Positions 56,065 through 63,521 of a stretch of 64,000 bases of DNA are shown here, piece by piece; within the stretch, counting starts at the first letter, position 1; each line of letters begins with the position of its first letter. The notes under the pieces are model-generated. The model saw nothing but the letters and a program-made list of their open reading frames with translations, was not told the origin of the DNA and ran no database searches. Source of the DNA: JANNAT01 sp031422555 (GTDB lineage: Bacteria; Pseudomonadota; Alphaproteobacteria; Rhodobacterales; Rhodobacteraceae); the NCBI GenBank assembly GCA_031422555.1, contig JANPLZ010000120.1, positions 1 to 64,000 on the forward strand. The letters are read 5' to 3'. The translations under genes were made by a program, and so were the position numbers.

Positions 56065-56730
56065 ATGTCGATCGCCGCAATCATCCAATCGCGAACCAAT
56101 GCGCTGATCCGGGCCTTTGTGCATGATGCTGTGCCGCCGTTGGTTGAGGTGGATGATGTCACTGCCTTGGCAGGATTGACCAGCAGTTTGGACGAGTTTG
56201 CCGAGGCTGGCCTTGGTGCGGCCGGGTTGAACCGACGATCAACGACCAATGTTGTTTTGGTGGCCGCCGCAGGCGGGGCGGCGGACAGGGCATCGGTCTG
56301 GGTGCGGGCCGAATATACCGGATACCGCGCGGCCTATGCGGCGTTTGTCAGCAAGATGTATAATATGACGGTCACCACTGCGGATTTGCAAGCCTATGAT
56401 GTTGATCACCTTTTGAACCGCGCGCGGGCGGGCAACGGTAATACGCTGTTGCGGATCGAAGCGGCTCCTTTGGGGATCAATCGCCAATGGGGATCGGTAT
56501 TGGAAAAGTTGGCGACGCAATCCAATGTGGCGGGAAACCAACGCACACGGCGGTTGATGAGCTATCTGATCGCCGCAAAAGTTGCGGGCTTTGCCCCGCC
56601 TGCAACGCTGCAAGACCCTATCAGCCGTGGGCGGTTGGCGCGGGAATTGGCCAGTTTGGGAATTTCACTGAAAGAGGCGCAAGACGGATTGGACAACCTG
56701 TTGGGCCACATCGCCCGCAATTTGCGCTAG
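56065..56730 (+). CDS. Orphan protein of unknown function
   Basis: 221 aa with AGGAGATG 8-15 nt before the ATG, so a real gene. No signal peptide or membrane helix. Distinctive parts: VWVRAEYTGYRAAYAAFVSKMYN (about 75-97), LQAYDVDHLLNRARAGNGNTLLRIEAAPLGINRQWGSVLEKLA (about 108-150) and a helical C-terminus. The segment D-V-D-H-L-x-N-R with a later INRQWG..EK recalls conserved cores of some nuclease-like or toxin-domain proteins, but I cannot name a family and the resemblance may be chance. It stands alone; its last 4 bp (CTAG) are shared with the glcF stop. Confidence 0.72.
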   Translation: MSIAAIIQSRTNALIRAFVHDAVPPLVEVDDVTALAGLTSSLDEFAEAGLGAAGLNRRSTTNVVLVAAAGGAADRASVWVRAEYTGYRAAYAAFVSKMYNMTVTTADLQAYDVDHLLNRARAGNGNTLLRIEAAPLGINRQWGSVLEKLATQSNVAGNQRTRRLMSYLIAAKVAGFAPPATLQDPISRGRLARELASLGISLKEAQDGLDNLLGHIARNLR

Positions 56731-58007
56731 GCCTGCCCCAAACCCCTTGGGCGCGGCCCTCCCGTTGCCCAGTCCAGCAATTCCACCGTATGCACCACCG
56801 GCACCCCGGTGCCTGACCCGATCTGCATCATGCAACCGATGTTTCCCGCGGCGATGATGTCGGGCGATTTGGCCATCAAACTCTGCACTTTGCGCGCCTT
56901 CAGTTGCGCCGAAATCTCGGGTTGCAACAGGTTATAGGTGCCCGCCGATCCACAGCACAAATGGCTGTCGGCGGGTTCCACCACACTGAACCCGACGCGT
57001 TTCAACAGATCTTTCGGCGCTGATTTGATCTGCTGGCCATGCTGCAACGAACAGGCCGCGTGATAGGCCACCCGCAGGCCCTTTGGTGCGCCTTCGGGCA
57101 GGCCAAGCTGGATCAAGACCTCGCTGATATCCTTGGCCAATCCGGCCACCACCGCAGCGCCGGTATCGTCGGGCAGCAGATGGCCATAGTCCTTGACAGT
57201 TGTGCCGCAACCGCTGGTGTTGATCACGATGGCATCAAGCCCAGCGCCGTTCACCTCGGCCATAAAGGCAGCAATATTGGTGCGGGCGGCGGTGTGGCTG
57301 TCCTCTGTGCGGCCCATGTGGTGGGTCAGCGCACCGCAACAGCCCATGCCGCGTGGCACCACCACTTCACAGCCCAAACGGCGCAAAAGCCGGATCGTGG
57401 CATCGTTGATGTCGGTGTTCAGTGCTTTTTGCGCACAGCCGGTCATAAGCGCCACCCGCATCCGCCGCGCGCCCGTGGCGGCAAAGGTTTGCGGATCATC
57501 ATTGCGCGACACCGGCGGGATCACCTTGGGGGCCATCGCCACCATCGCGCGCAGCCGCGCATCGGGCAGCAGCCGCGCAAAGGGTCGCGCCAATTTTGCA
57601 CCAAACAGCGCTAGGCGGAACAGCGTTGGCTGTGGGATGACTTTGGCCAGCACCCAGCGCAAAGCGCGGTCTGACAGCGGGCGCTTATAGGTTTTCTCGA
57701 TATACCCCCGCGCCTGATCGATCAAATGCATGTAATCCACCCCCGATGGGCAGGTGGTGACACAGGCCAGACATGACAGGCAGCGATCAATGTGTTTTAC
57801 GGTTTTGGCATCGGCCGGTCGGCCTGTTTCCAACATTTCTTTGATCAGATAAATCCGCCCGCGCGGGCTGTCCAATTCATCGCCCAACACTTGGTATGTC
57901 GGGCAAGTGGCGGTGCAAAATCCGCAGTGCACACAGGTGCGCAGGATTTTATTGGCCTCGGCAAGGTCGGGGTCGCGCAACTGATCGGCGGTGAAATTCG
58001 TTTGCAT
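56727..58007 (-). CDS. glcF: Glycolate oxidase iron-sulfur subunit
   Basis: 426 aa. Two 4Fe-4S motifs near the N-terminus, CVHCGFCTATCP (25-36) and CLSCLACVTTCP (about 76-87), then the two CCG domains with GMGCCGALTHHMG and SHLCCGSAGTYNLLQPEIS. It carries electrons from the GlcD/GlcE flavin part to the quinone pool. Third gene of glcD-glcE-glcF, starting 3 bp after glcE. Convergent with the orphan gene, sharing its stop palindrome CTAG. Confidence 0.96.
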   Translation of the reverse strand: MQTNFTADQLRDPDLAEANKILRTCVHCGFCTATCPTYQVLGDELDSPRGRIYLIKEMLETGRPADAKTVKHIDRCLSCLACVTTCPSGVDYMHLIDQARGYIEKTYKRPLSDRALRWVLAKVIPQPTLFRLALFGAKLARPFARLLPDARLRAMVAMAPKVIPPVSRNDDPQTFAATGARRMRVALMTGCAQKALNTDINDATIRLLRRLGCEVVVPRGMGCCGALTHHMGRTEDSHTAARTNIAAFMAEVNGAGLDAIVINTSGCGTTVKDYGHLLPDDTGAAVVAGLAKDISEVLIQLGLPEGAPKGLRVAYHAACSLQHGQQIKSAPKDLLKRVGFSVVEPADSHLCCGSAGTYNLLQPEISAQLKARKVQSLMAKSPDIIAAGNIGCMMQIGSGTGVPVVHTVELLDWATGGPRPRGLGQA

Positions 58008-58010
58008 CGC

Positions 58011-59108
58011 CTATCCCATCAAGCCTTGGTTCAGTATGTGGCGCGGATCGAACTTGGCGCGCAAGGCTTCGGTCAGGGCGGCCACACCCGGGGCCTCGGG
58101 CGGGAAAGTGGGCACCGCGGGCATTCCCGCCATCGGGCGCACAAGGGTTGCGTGGCCCGCCGCACCGACCGCACGGCGCACGGTATTTGCGCCGCCACCC
58201 GGCACCAACAGCCAGATCAACCCACCGCCCCAATCATAAATCGCCTGATCCTGCAGGCCCAGATCGGTGGCGATGCGCAGCGCCTCTGTTGGTTTCACCG
58301 ACAGCCGCCACACCGCGCCGTCCTGCCCCGCGAAAGGCGTCACGTCGCGGATATCGCGCCAAAGGGCGGCGCTGTGTTCGCCTTGCAGGTCGCGCCATTC
58401 GCCGCCCAAAACCTTGATCAGCGCGGCGCAGCGGTAGGCCACCGACCCGGCCATGCCTTCGACGCGCAGCAACGCCTGTCCGCCTGCATAGGCCGCACCC
58501 GAAATATCAAACGGTGATCCCAAAGCCGCCTGCAGCGCCGCAAGGCCCGCCGCCGTGTCGCGTGGCGCGCAAAGTGTCACTTCGGCTTCGGGCAGGGCCT
58601 GCACTTTGAAGCTGACCTCGGACAGCACCCCCAAAGTGCCGTAACTGCCCGCCATCAGCTTGACCAGATCATAGCCGGTGACATTCTTCATCACCCGCCC
58701 GCCGTTTTTGACCAAGTTTCCCGCCCCATCAACAAAGCGCACCCCCAAGAGTGCGTCGCGGCAGGCCCCCACTTGCACCCGGCGCGAGCCGCTGGCGTTT
58801 GCCGCCACAATACCACCAAGGGTTGATGCCCCCGAGCGCGCCAAAAGCCGCCGCAAATCCGGGGGATCAAAGGCCAGACGCTGGCGTTCCGCTGCCAAGA
58901 CCGCGTCAATGTCAGCCAAGGGAGTGCCCGCCTGCGCCACCAGCGTCAAGGCGCCCGGCTCATACATCACCACGCCCGACAGCGCGCTGATGTCCAGTGG
59001 ATCGCCTGGACACTGGCCAAGGGCCCGTGTGCCGCCGCCCTGAATGACCATGGGTTGCCGCGCTGCCAATATCGTCTCGCGCAGCTCTGTCTCAGTCGTC
59101 GGACGCAT
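58011..59108 (-). CDS. glcE: Glycolate oxidase FAD-binding subunit
   Basis: 365 aa. FAD-binding-4 (PCMH-type) domain in the first 170 residues: MVIQGGGTRALGQCPGDPLDISAL, STLGGIVAANASGSRRVQVGACRDALLGVRFVDGAG and VMKNVTGYDLVKLMAGSYGTLGVLSEV. It is shorter than GlcD at its C-terminus, as usual for GlcE. Together with GlcD and GlcF it oxidises glycolate to glyoxylate. A copy of the composite GC-rich repeat lies in the 67 bp between glcD and this gene. Confidence 0.95.
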   Translation of the reverse strand: MRPTTETELRETILAARQPMVIQGGGTRALGQCPGDPLDISALSGVVMYEPGALTLVAQAGTPLADIDAVLAAERQRLAFDPPDLRRLLARSGASTLGGIVAANASGSRRVQVGACRDALLGVRFVDGAGNLVKNGGRVMKNVTGYDLVKLMAGSYGTLGVLSEVSFKVQALPEAEVTLCAPRDTAAGLAALQAALGSPFDISGAAYAGGQALLRVEGMAGSVAYRCAALIKVLGGEWRDLQGEHSAALWRDIRDVTPFAGQDGAVWRLSVKPTEALRIATDLGLQDQAIYDWGGGLIWLLVPGGGANTVRRAVGAAGHATLVRPMAGMPAVPTFPPEAPGVAALTEALRAKFDPRHILNQGLMG

Positions 59109-59116
59109 TTCTGTTC

Positions 59117-59166
59117 ACTTTTTCTGTTCAAAAATATCCTCGGGGGTCCGGCGGCAGACAGCCCCC
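59117..59166 (-). repeat. Composite intergenic repeat inside the glc operon (copy 3)
   Basis: On the minus strand GGGGGCTGTCTGCC, GCCGGACCCCCGAG, then GGATATTTTTGAACAGA (59139-59123). The last 17 bp are identical to 37576-37592; the first part matches 44037-44061. It fills the glcD-glcE gap and ends about 10 bp before the glcE start, so it may supply a processing hairpin or a differential-expression signal. Confidence 0.75.
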
Positions 59167-59175
59167 GATGATCCA

Positions 59176-60609
59176 TCACATGCCTCGCCGATCCGCCGAG
59201 ACGCCCAGTGGAAACACTTTGGCCGGGTTCAACAACCATTTGGGATCAAAAACATCCTTCACCCGCATTTGCGCCTCCATATCCGCCGCCGTAAACTGCA
59301 CCGACATCAAATCCCGCTTTTCGATGCCAACGCCATGTTCGCCGGTCAGACAGCCACCGACTTCGACGCAAAGTTTCAAAATCTCGGCCCCAAACGTCTC
59401 ACACAGTTCCAGATCACCGGGTTTGTTGGCGTCATACAAAATCAACGGGTGCATATTGCCGTCGCCTGCGTGAAAGACATTGCCGACATCAAGTCCGAAC
59501 TCGACGCTCATCTCGGCAATGCGGCGCAGCACCAAAGGCAGGGCTGACACCGGGATCGTGCCATCAAGGCACATGTAATCGTTGATCTGCCCCATTGCAC
59601 CAAAGGCCGACTTGCGGCCCAGCCAGATGCGCTTGGCTTGATCGTCATCGGCGGCCTCGCGGAATTCAACCGGGTTGTGGCGCATTGCGATGGCTTTGAT
59701 CCGCGACAATTGTTCAGTGATTTCGGGATCGCTGCCTTCGACTTCGATGATCAAAAGCGCCTCGCAATCGGGGTATCCGGCATGGGCAAATGCTTCGGTT
59801 GCGCGAATACAGGGGCGGTCCATGAATTCGATTGCCACCGGCAGAATTCCTGCCTTGATGATGTCGGTCACGCAGGCGCCCGCCACTTCGCTGCTGTCAA
59901 AGCCGATCAACGCCGGGCGCGCGCCTTCGGGTTTTGGCAAAATCCGCAGCGTGGCCTCGGTGACCACCCCAAGCTGCCCTTCCGAACCACAAATCACCCC
60001 CAGAAGATCAAGCCCGCCCGCATCCATCCACGGCCCGCCGATCTGCACGATGGTGCCATCCATCTGAACCAATGTGACGCCCAGCAGATTGTTCGTCGTC
60101 ACCCCGTATTTCAGGCAATGCGCGCCGCCCGAATTCATCGCGATATTGCCAGCGATGGCGCAGGCCAACTGGCTGGAAGGATCGGGTGCATAGAAAAATC
60201 CATCCTCCTCCACAGCGCCGGTGACGCTGAGGTTGGTGCGCCCGGATTGCACCCGCACATAGCGGTTGGCATAATCGGTTTCCAACACGCCATTCATCCG
60301 GGCCACGCCCAAAATCACGCAGTCTGCGGTAGGCAACGCGCCACCCGCCAGCGACGTGCCCGACCCACGCGGCACCACAGGCACCCCCATGTCGTTGCAG
60401 GCCCGCAAAACGGCGGCCACTTCGGCCGTGCTGCGCGGCAAAACGGCAGCCAGCGGCGCACAGCGATAGGCCGACAGCGCGTCACATTCATAGGCCCGGG
60501 TTTCCAGCGGGTCAAAGATGACAGCATCTGCCGGCAGCAGCGTCAGCAGCCGGGCGACAATGATGTCTTTGCGCGACAGAATCGCGGCGTTTGGAATTGG
60601 CATATCCAT
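59176..60609 (-). CDS. glcD: Glycolate oxidase subunit GlcD (FAD-linked)
   Basis: 477 aa from ATG 60609 (AGGGG upstream). FAD-binding-4 domain: VPVVPRGSGTSLAGGALPTADCVILGVARMN and FFYAPDPSSQLACAIAGNIAMNSGGAHCLKYGVTTNNLLGVTLV in parts, ICGSEGQLGVVTEATLRILP. The C-terminal FAD-oxidase domain has FHAGDGNMHPLILYD and CLTGEHGVGIEKRDLM, giving the metal/substrate His residues. Oxidises glycolate or a similar 2-hydroxy acid. It heads glcDEF. An operator identical in form to that of the GntR/FCD gene lies 16 bp upstream of the ATG. Confidence 0.96.
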   Translation of the reverse strand: MDMPIPNAAILSRKDIIVARLLTLLPADAVIFDPLETRAYECDALSAYRCAPLAAVLPRSTAEVAAVLRACNDMGVPVVPRGSGTSLAGGALPTADCVILGVARMNGVLETDYANRYVRVQSGRTNLSVTGAVEEDGFFYAPDPSSQLACAIAGNIAMNSGGAHCLKYGVTTNNLLGVTLVQMDGTIVQIGGPWMDAGGLDLLGVICGSEGQLGVVTEATLRILPKPEGARPALIGFDSSEVAGACVTDIIKAGILPVAIEFMDRPCIRATEAFAHAGYPDCEALLIIEVEGSDPEITEQLSRIKAIAMRHNPVEFREAADDDQAKRIWLGRKSAFGAMGQINDYMCLDGTIPVSALPLVLRRIAEMSVEFGLDVGNVFHAGDGNMHPLILYDANKPGDLELCETFGAEILKLCVEVGGCLTGEHGVGIEKRDLMSVQFTAADMEAQMRVKDVFDPKWLLNPAKVFPLGVSADRRGM

Positions 60610-60624
60610 GGCGAACCCCTGTAT

Positions 60625-60645
60625 TTGGTAATAAATTATAACCAA
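60625..60645. promoter_or_regulatory. Operator and -10 region of glcDEF
   Basis: TTGGT (60625-60629), 11 nt, ACCAA (60641-60645), 16 bp before the glcD start. On the minus strand a perfect TATAAT (60640-60635) sits inside the 11-nt spacer, so a protein bound to the two arms would cover the promoter. TTGCAA lies 15 nt further upstream as a possible -35. Same arms, spacing and distance as the site at 26316-26336. Confidence 0.75.
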
Positions 60646-60772
60646 TATTGGCAATTTGCAAGCTGCACTTATTCTTCCGCACCTTTTTCAGCCGATCACG
60701 CGGCCTACCGGCACGGCGGGGCAAACCGAACTTTCGCTTTTCATACCTGACATCTGGCCCTAATTTGCGCGA

Positions 60773-61465
60773 ATGGAAACACTTCTGCGATTTGGCCCCT
60801 TTGGGCTGCCCGACGCGATTGCTTTGGCGATCACCCTGCTGACATGGCTGATCATTGGCTGGTTCGTCGAGCATCCGCCCAAAAGCCGCCCGTCGGTCAG
60901 TTTGCTGATGCAAACCTATCGGCGCGAATGGATGGTGCAGTTTGTCAGCCGCGATCCGCGCATTTTCGACGGCGCAATGATCGACAATCTGCGGCAAGGC
61001 ACGGCGTTTTTTGCCAGCACCTCGATCATCGCCATTGGCGGCGGCGTGGCACTGATGGGCAATCCGACAGTCTTGGTGGGTTTGGCGCGCGACTTGACCT
61101 TGCCCGCCGATGCCACCGGGTTTCAATTGCGCGTGCTGTTGGTGATCAGCTTTTTGGCGAATGCGCTGCTGAAATTCATCTGGTCGAACCGGCTGTTTGG
61201 CTATTGCGCCATTATGATGGCGTCGGCCCCAAACGATCCGGCTGATCCTTTAGCGCTGCACCGCGCGGGTCAAGCTGCCGAGATCAACATCACCGCCGCC
61301 CGCAGTTTCAACCGTGGCCTGCATTCGATTTACTTTGCGCTGGGCTCGCTGGCGTGGCTGCTTGGACCCTATGCCTTGGTCGCGGCCACGGCAGTGACGG
61401 CTGTGTTGCTGGTGCGCCGCGAATTTGCATCGGCCTCGCGCCAGATCATTCTGCGCGGCGTTTGA
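60773..61465 (+). CDS. DUF599 family membrane protein
   Basis: 230 aa with four membrane segments (about 12-32, 82-102, 118-140 and 180-215). The DUF599 pattern is visible: MQTYRREWMVQFVSRDPRIFDGAMIDNLRQGTAFFASTSIIAIGG, FLANALLKFIWSNRLFGYCAIMM and NITAARSFNRGLHSIYFALGSLAWLLGP in parts. Its function is unknown. It is divergent from glcD and overlaps the next, opposing gene by 20 bp at the 3' end. Confidence 0.85.
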   Translation: METLLRFGPFGLPDAIALAITLLTWLIIGWFVEHPPKSRPSVSLLMQTYRREWMVQFVSRDPRIFDGAMIDNLRQGTAFFASTSIIAIGGGVALMGNPTVLVGLARDLTLPADATGFQLRVLLVISFLANALLKFIWSNRLFGYCAIMMASAPNDPADPLALHRAGQAAEINITAARSFNRGLHSIYFALGSLAWLLGPYALVAATAVTAVLLVRREFASASRQIILRGV

Positions 61466-63521
61466 CCCTGCGGCCTTCGACCAACCAGGCCATCACCGCA
61501 AGTGCTGCTGCAACCAACAGCAACAGCCAGCCCGGCACCAATGCCGCCACCCGCAAATCCTGAGTCACAAACGCCCCGCGCGGGGTGACGCCGATCCAGC
61601 CGCGCCCCACCGCAGGGCGGCCGATCCGCACCGCCCGCAAATCCGGTGTGCCAGCTTCCAGCGGCAAAATGCCCCCCAGCATCGGCGCGACGATGGGTTC
61701 AAGGCCCACCCCGCTGGCAATCGTTTCGACAAATTCGCGCGGCGCGGGCGGGCCGACAGCCACAACCCGCACAAGATCATCCTGCGCCAGCCGATACAGG
61801 CCCAGCATCGGCGCCTTCCAATCAATGGCAAAACGGCCCGGCGACAGTTCGGGCAGTTGCAACACCACCGCCGCGCCATCCGGCCCGGTGACCGTCAAAT
61901 CGCCGGGTGGCGCATCGGCGATTGACCGCCGGGTGATGGTCAGCACATCGTCTTTTGCAACTGCCGTCAGGGTTTCTTCTTCAAGCTCCGGCTCTTTCAG
62001 CATCCAATGCGCAAGGCGGCGCAGCAATTCCAACTGCGGGCCGCCACCTTCGTAGCCGCGCCCCCACAGCCACGCCTGATCGGACGCCAGCACCGCGACG
62101 CGGCCTTGCTCCACCCGGTCAAGCACCAGCAAAGGTTTGTCTTGTGGTCCCGACATCACCACTTGGCCGCGCAAGGGGATCACATCAATCAAGCGAAACC
62201 ACCGCCCCCAGCCGCCGGTAGGCGCAAGTTTGTCCAGACCTTCGGTGACCGGGTGTTTGCGGCCCAGATCGGTCAGCGTGGGCTTATAGCCTTCCTCGAT
62301 CACCTGACTGGTCGGTTCAACCGGCAAGATTTCCGCAAGAGGCGAGCGCCAAAGACTGTCAACCGCCCCGAATTCCGGGCCAGCCGCAACCAGAACGGTG
62401 CCACCCTCTTTGACATATTGCACCACGTTATCAATGTATTCCATCGGCAAAATGCCCCGCATGCGGTAGCGATCAAAGATGATCAGATCAAATTCCTTAA
62501 TCTTTTCCACAAACAATTCGCGGGTCGGAAAGGCGATCAGCGACAATTCTTCCACCGGCACGCCGTCTTCCTTTTCGGGCGGGCGCAGAATGGTGAAATG
62601 CACCAGATCAACCGATGGGTCCGATTTCAGCAAATTGCGCCACACCCGTTCGCCGGTGTGCGGCTCGCCCGAAACCAAAAGCACGCGCAGGCGGTCGCGC
62701 ACGCCGTTGATCGACACCACGGCGGCATTGTTGCGATCGGTCAATTCGCCGTCCACGGGCAGGACGGCAAACTGCAACACGTTCATGCCGCCATGCGGCA
62801 GCGTTACCGGCAGTTCCAGGTCTTCGTTCAGCGGCACGGTGTAGGTGACCGGCTCTTCGGCATCGACGGTGATGGTAAGATCAACTTCGGGGCCAATATC
62901 GCTGGGCACCGCCCCTTGATCTTCGATCTTCAGCTTTAGCAGGGTTTCCTCACCCAAAATCGCAAAGGCCGGGGCGTCGGTGATCACCAGACGGCGATCC
63001 CAATCTGCCGCGCGGCCCGCCAGCAGCACATGCAAAGGGGCGGGCAGGGCGGGGGCAAGACCCAGATCATGCACCTGGCCATCGGTGATCAGAATGGTTG
63101 CGGCAATGCGCGCGCGTGGCTCTTCGGCCATCGCCTGCGAAAGCGCTGTCATCGCCAGCGAACCCGCATCATCCGCCCCATCGCCAAAGCGCACGACGCG
63201 CAGTTCGGTATTGGCCAAAGCCGCCACTTTGGCGGTAAGGTCTGCAACGGCTGCGTCAGATTGGGCTTTCCGGTCAGACAGCCCCATGCTGCTGCTTTCA
63301 TCGACCACCAGAATGATGATGTCCGTCAAGGGCTTGCGATCTTCTTCTTGCAACGACGGATTGATCAGCGCCAATCCCAGCGCGGCAAAAGCCAAGCCGC
63401 GCAACGGCCAGCCGCGCAAGCCGCGCCACAGGGCGAATGCCACCATGATGACGGCGATGGCGGCCAGCGCCCAAATCACCGGCATTGGCACCAATGGATC
63501 AAAAACGACGGTGCGGTTCAT
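61446..63521 (-). CDS. Large membrane protein with VWA-like and glutamine-amidotransferase-like domains
   Basis: 691 aa. Two N-terminal membrane helices (about 13-30 and 37-55), a VWA-like domain (about 65-170) with a degenerate MIDAS DESSSM, a central beta-rich part, then a glutamine-amidotransferase-like region (about 275-480: LRVLLVSGEPHTGERVWRNLL, FDLIIFDRYRM and YVKEGGTVLVAAGPEFG) that lacks the catalytic Cys. A last membrane helix follows near 665-682. It matches the large proteins downstream of MoxR-DUF58-DUF4159 genes in alphaproteobacteria. Function unknown; a role in envelope complex assembly is assumed for such MoxR-VWA clusters. It overlaps the DUF4159 gene by 4 bp. Confidence 0.82.
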   Translation of the reverse strand: MNRTVVFDPLVPMPVIWALAAIAVIMVAFALWRGLRGWPLRGLAFAALGLALINPSLQEEDRKPLTDIIILVVDESSSMGLSDRKAQSDAAVADLTAKVAALANTELRVVRFGDGADDAGSLAMTALSQAMAEEPRARIAATILITDGQVHDLGLAPALPAPLHVLLAGRAADWDRRLVITDAPAFAILGEETLLKLKIEDQGAVPSDIGPEVDLTITVDAEEPVTYTVPLNEDLELPVTLPHGGMNVLQFAVLPVDGELTDRNNAAVVSINGVRDRLRVLLVSGEPHTGERVWRNLLKSDPSVDLVHFTILRPPEKEDGVPVEELSLIAFPTRELFVEKIKEFDLIIFDRYRMRGILPMEYIDNVVQYVKEGGTVLVAAGPEFGAVDSLWRSPLAEILPVEPTSQVIEEGYKPTLTDLGRKHPVTEGLDKLAPTGGWGRWFRLIDVIPLRGQVVMSGPQDKPLLVLDRVEQGRVAVLASDQAWLWGRGYEGGGPQLELLRRLAHWMLKEPELEEETLTAVAKDDVLTITRRSIADAPPGDLTVTGPDGAAVVLQLPELSPGRFAIDWKAPMLGLYRLAQDDLVRVVAVGPPAPREFVETIASGVGLEPIVAPMLGGILPLEAGTPDLRAVRIGRPAVGRGWIGVTPRGAFVTQDLRVAALVPGWLLLLVAAALAVMAWLVEGRRVKRRAE

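Noticed and set aside
59638..60750. 370-codon plus-strand open frame opposite glcD
   Set aside because: Antisense shadow of glcD with Gln/His/Arg-rich text; no start signal.
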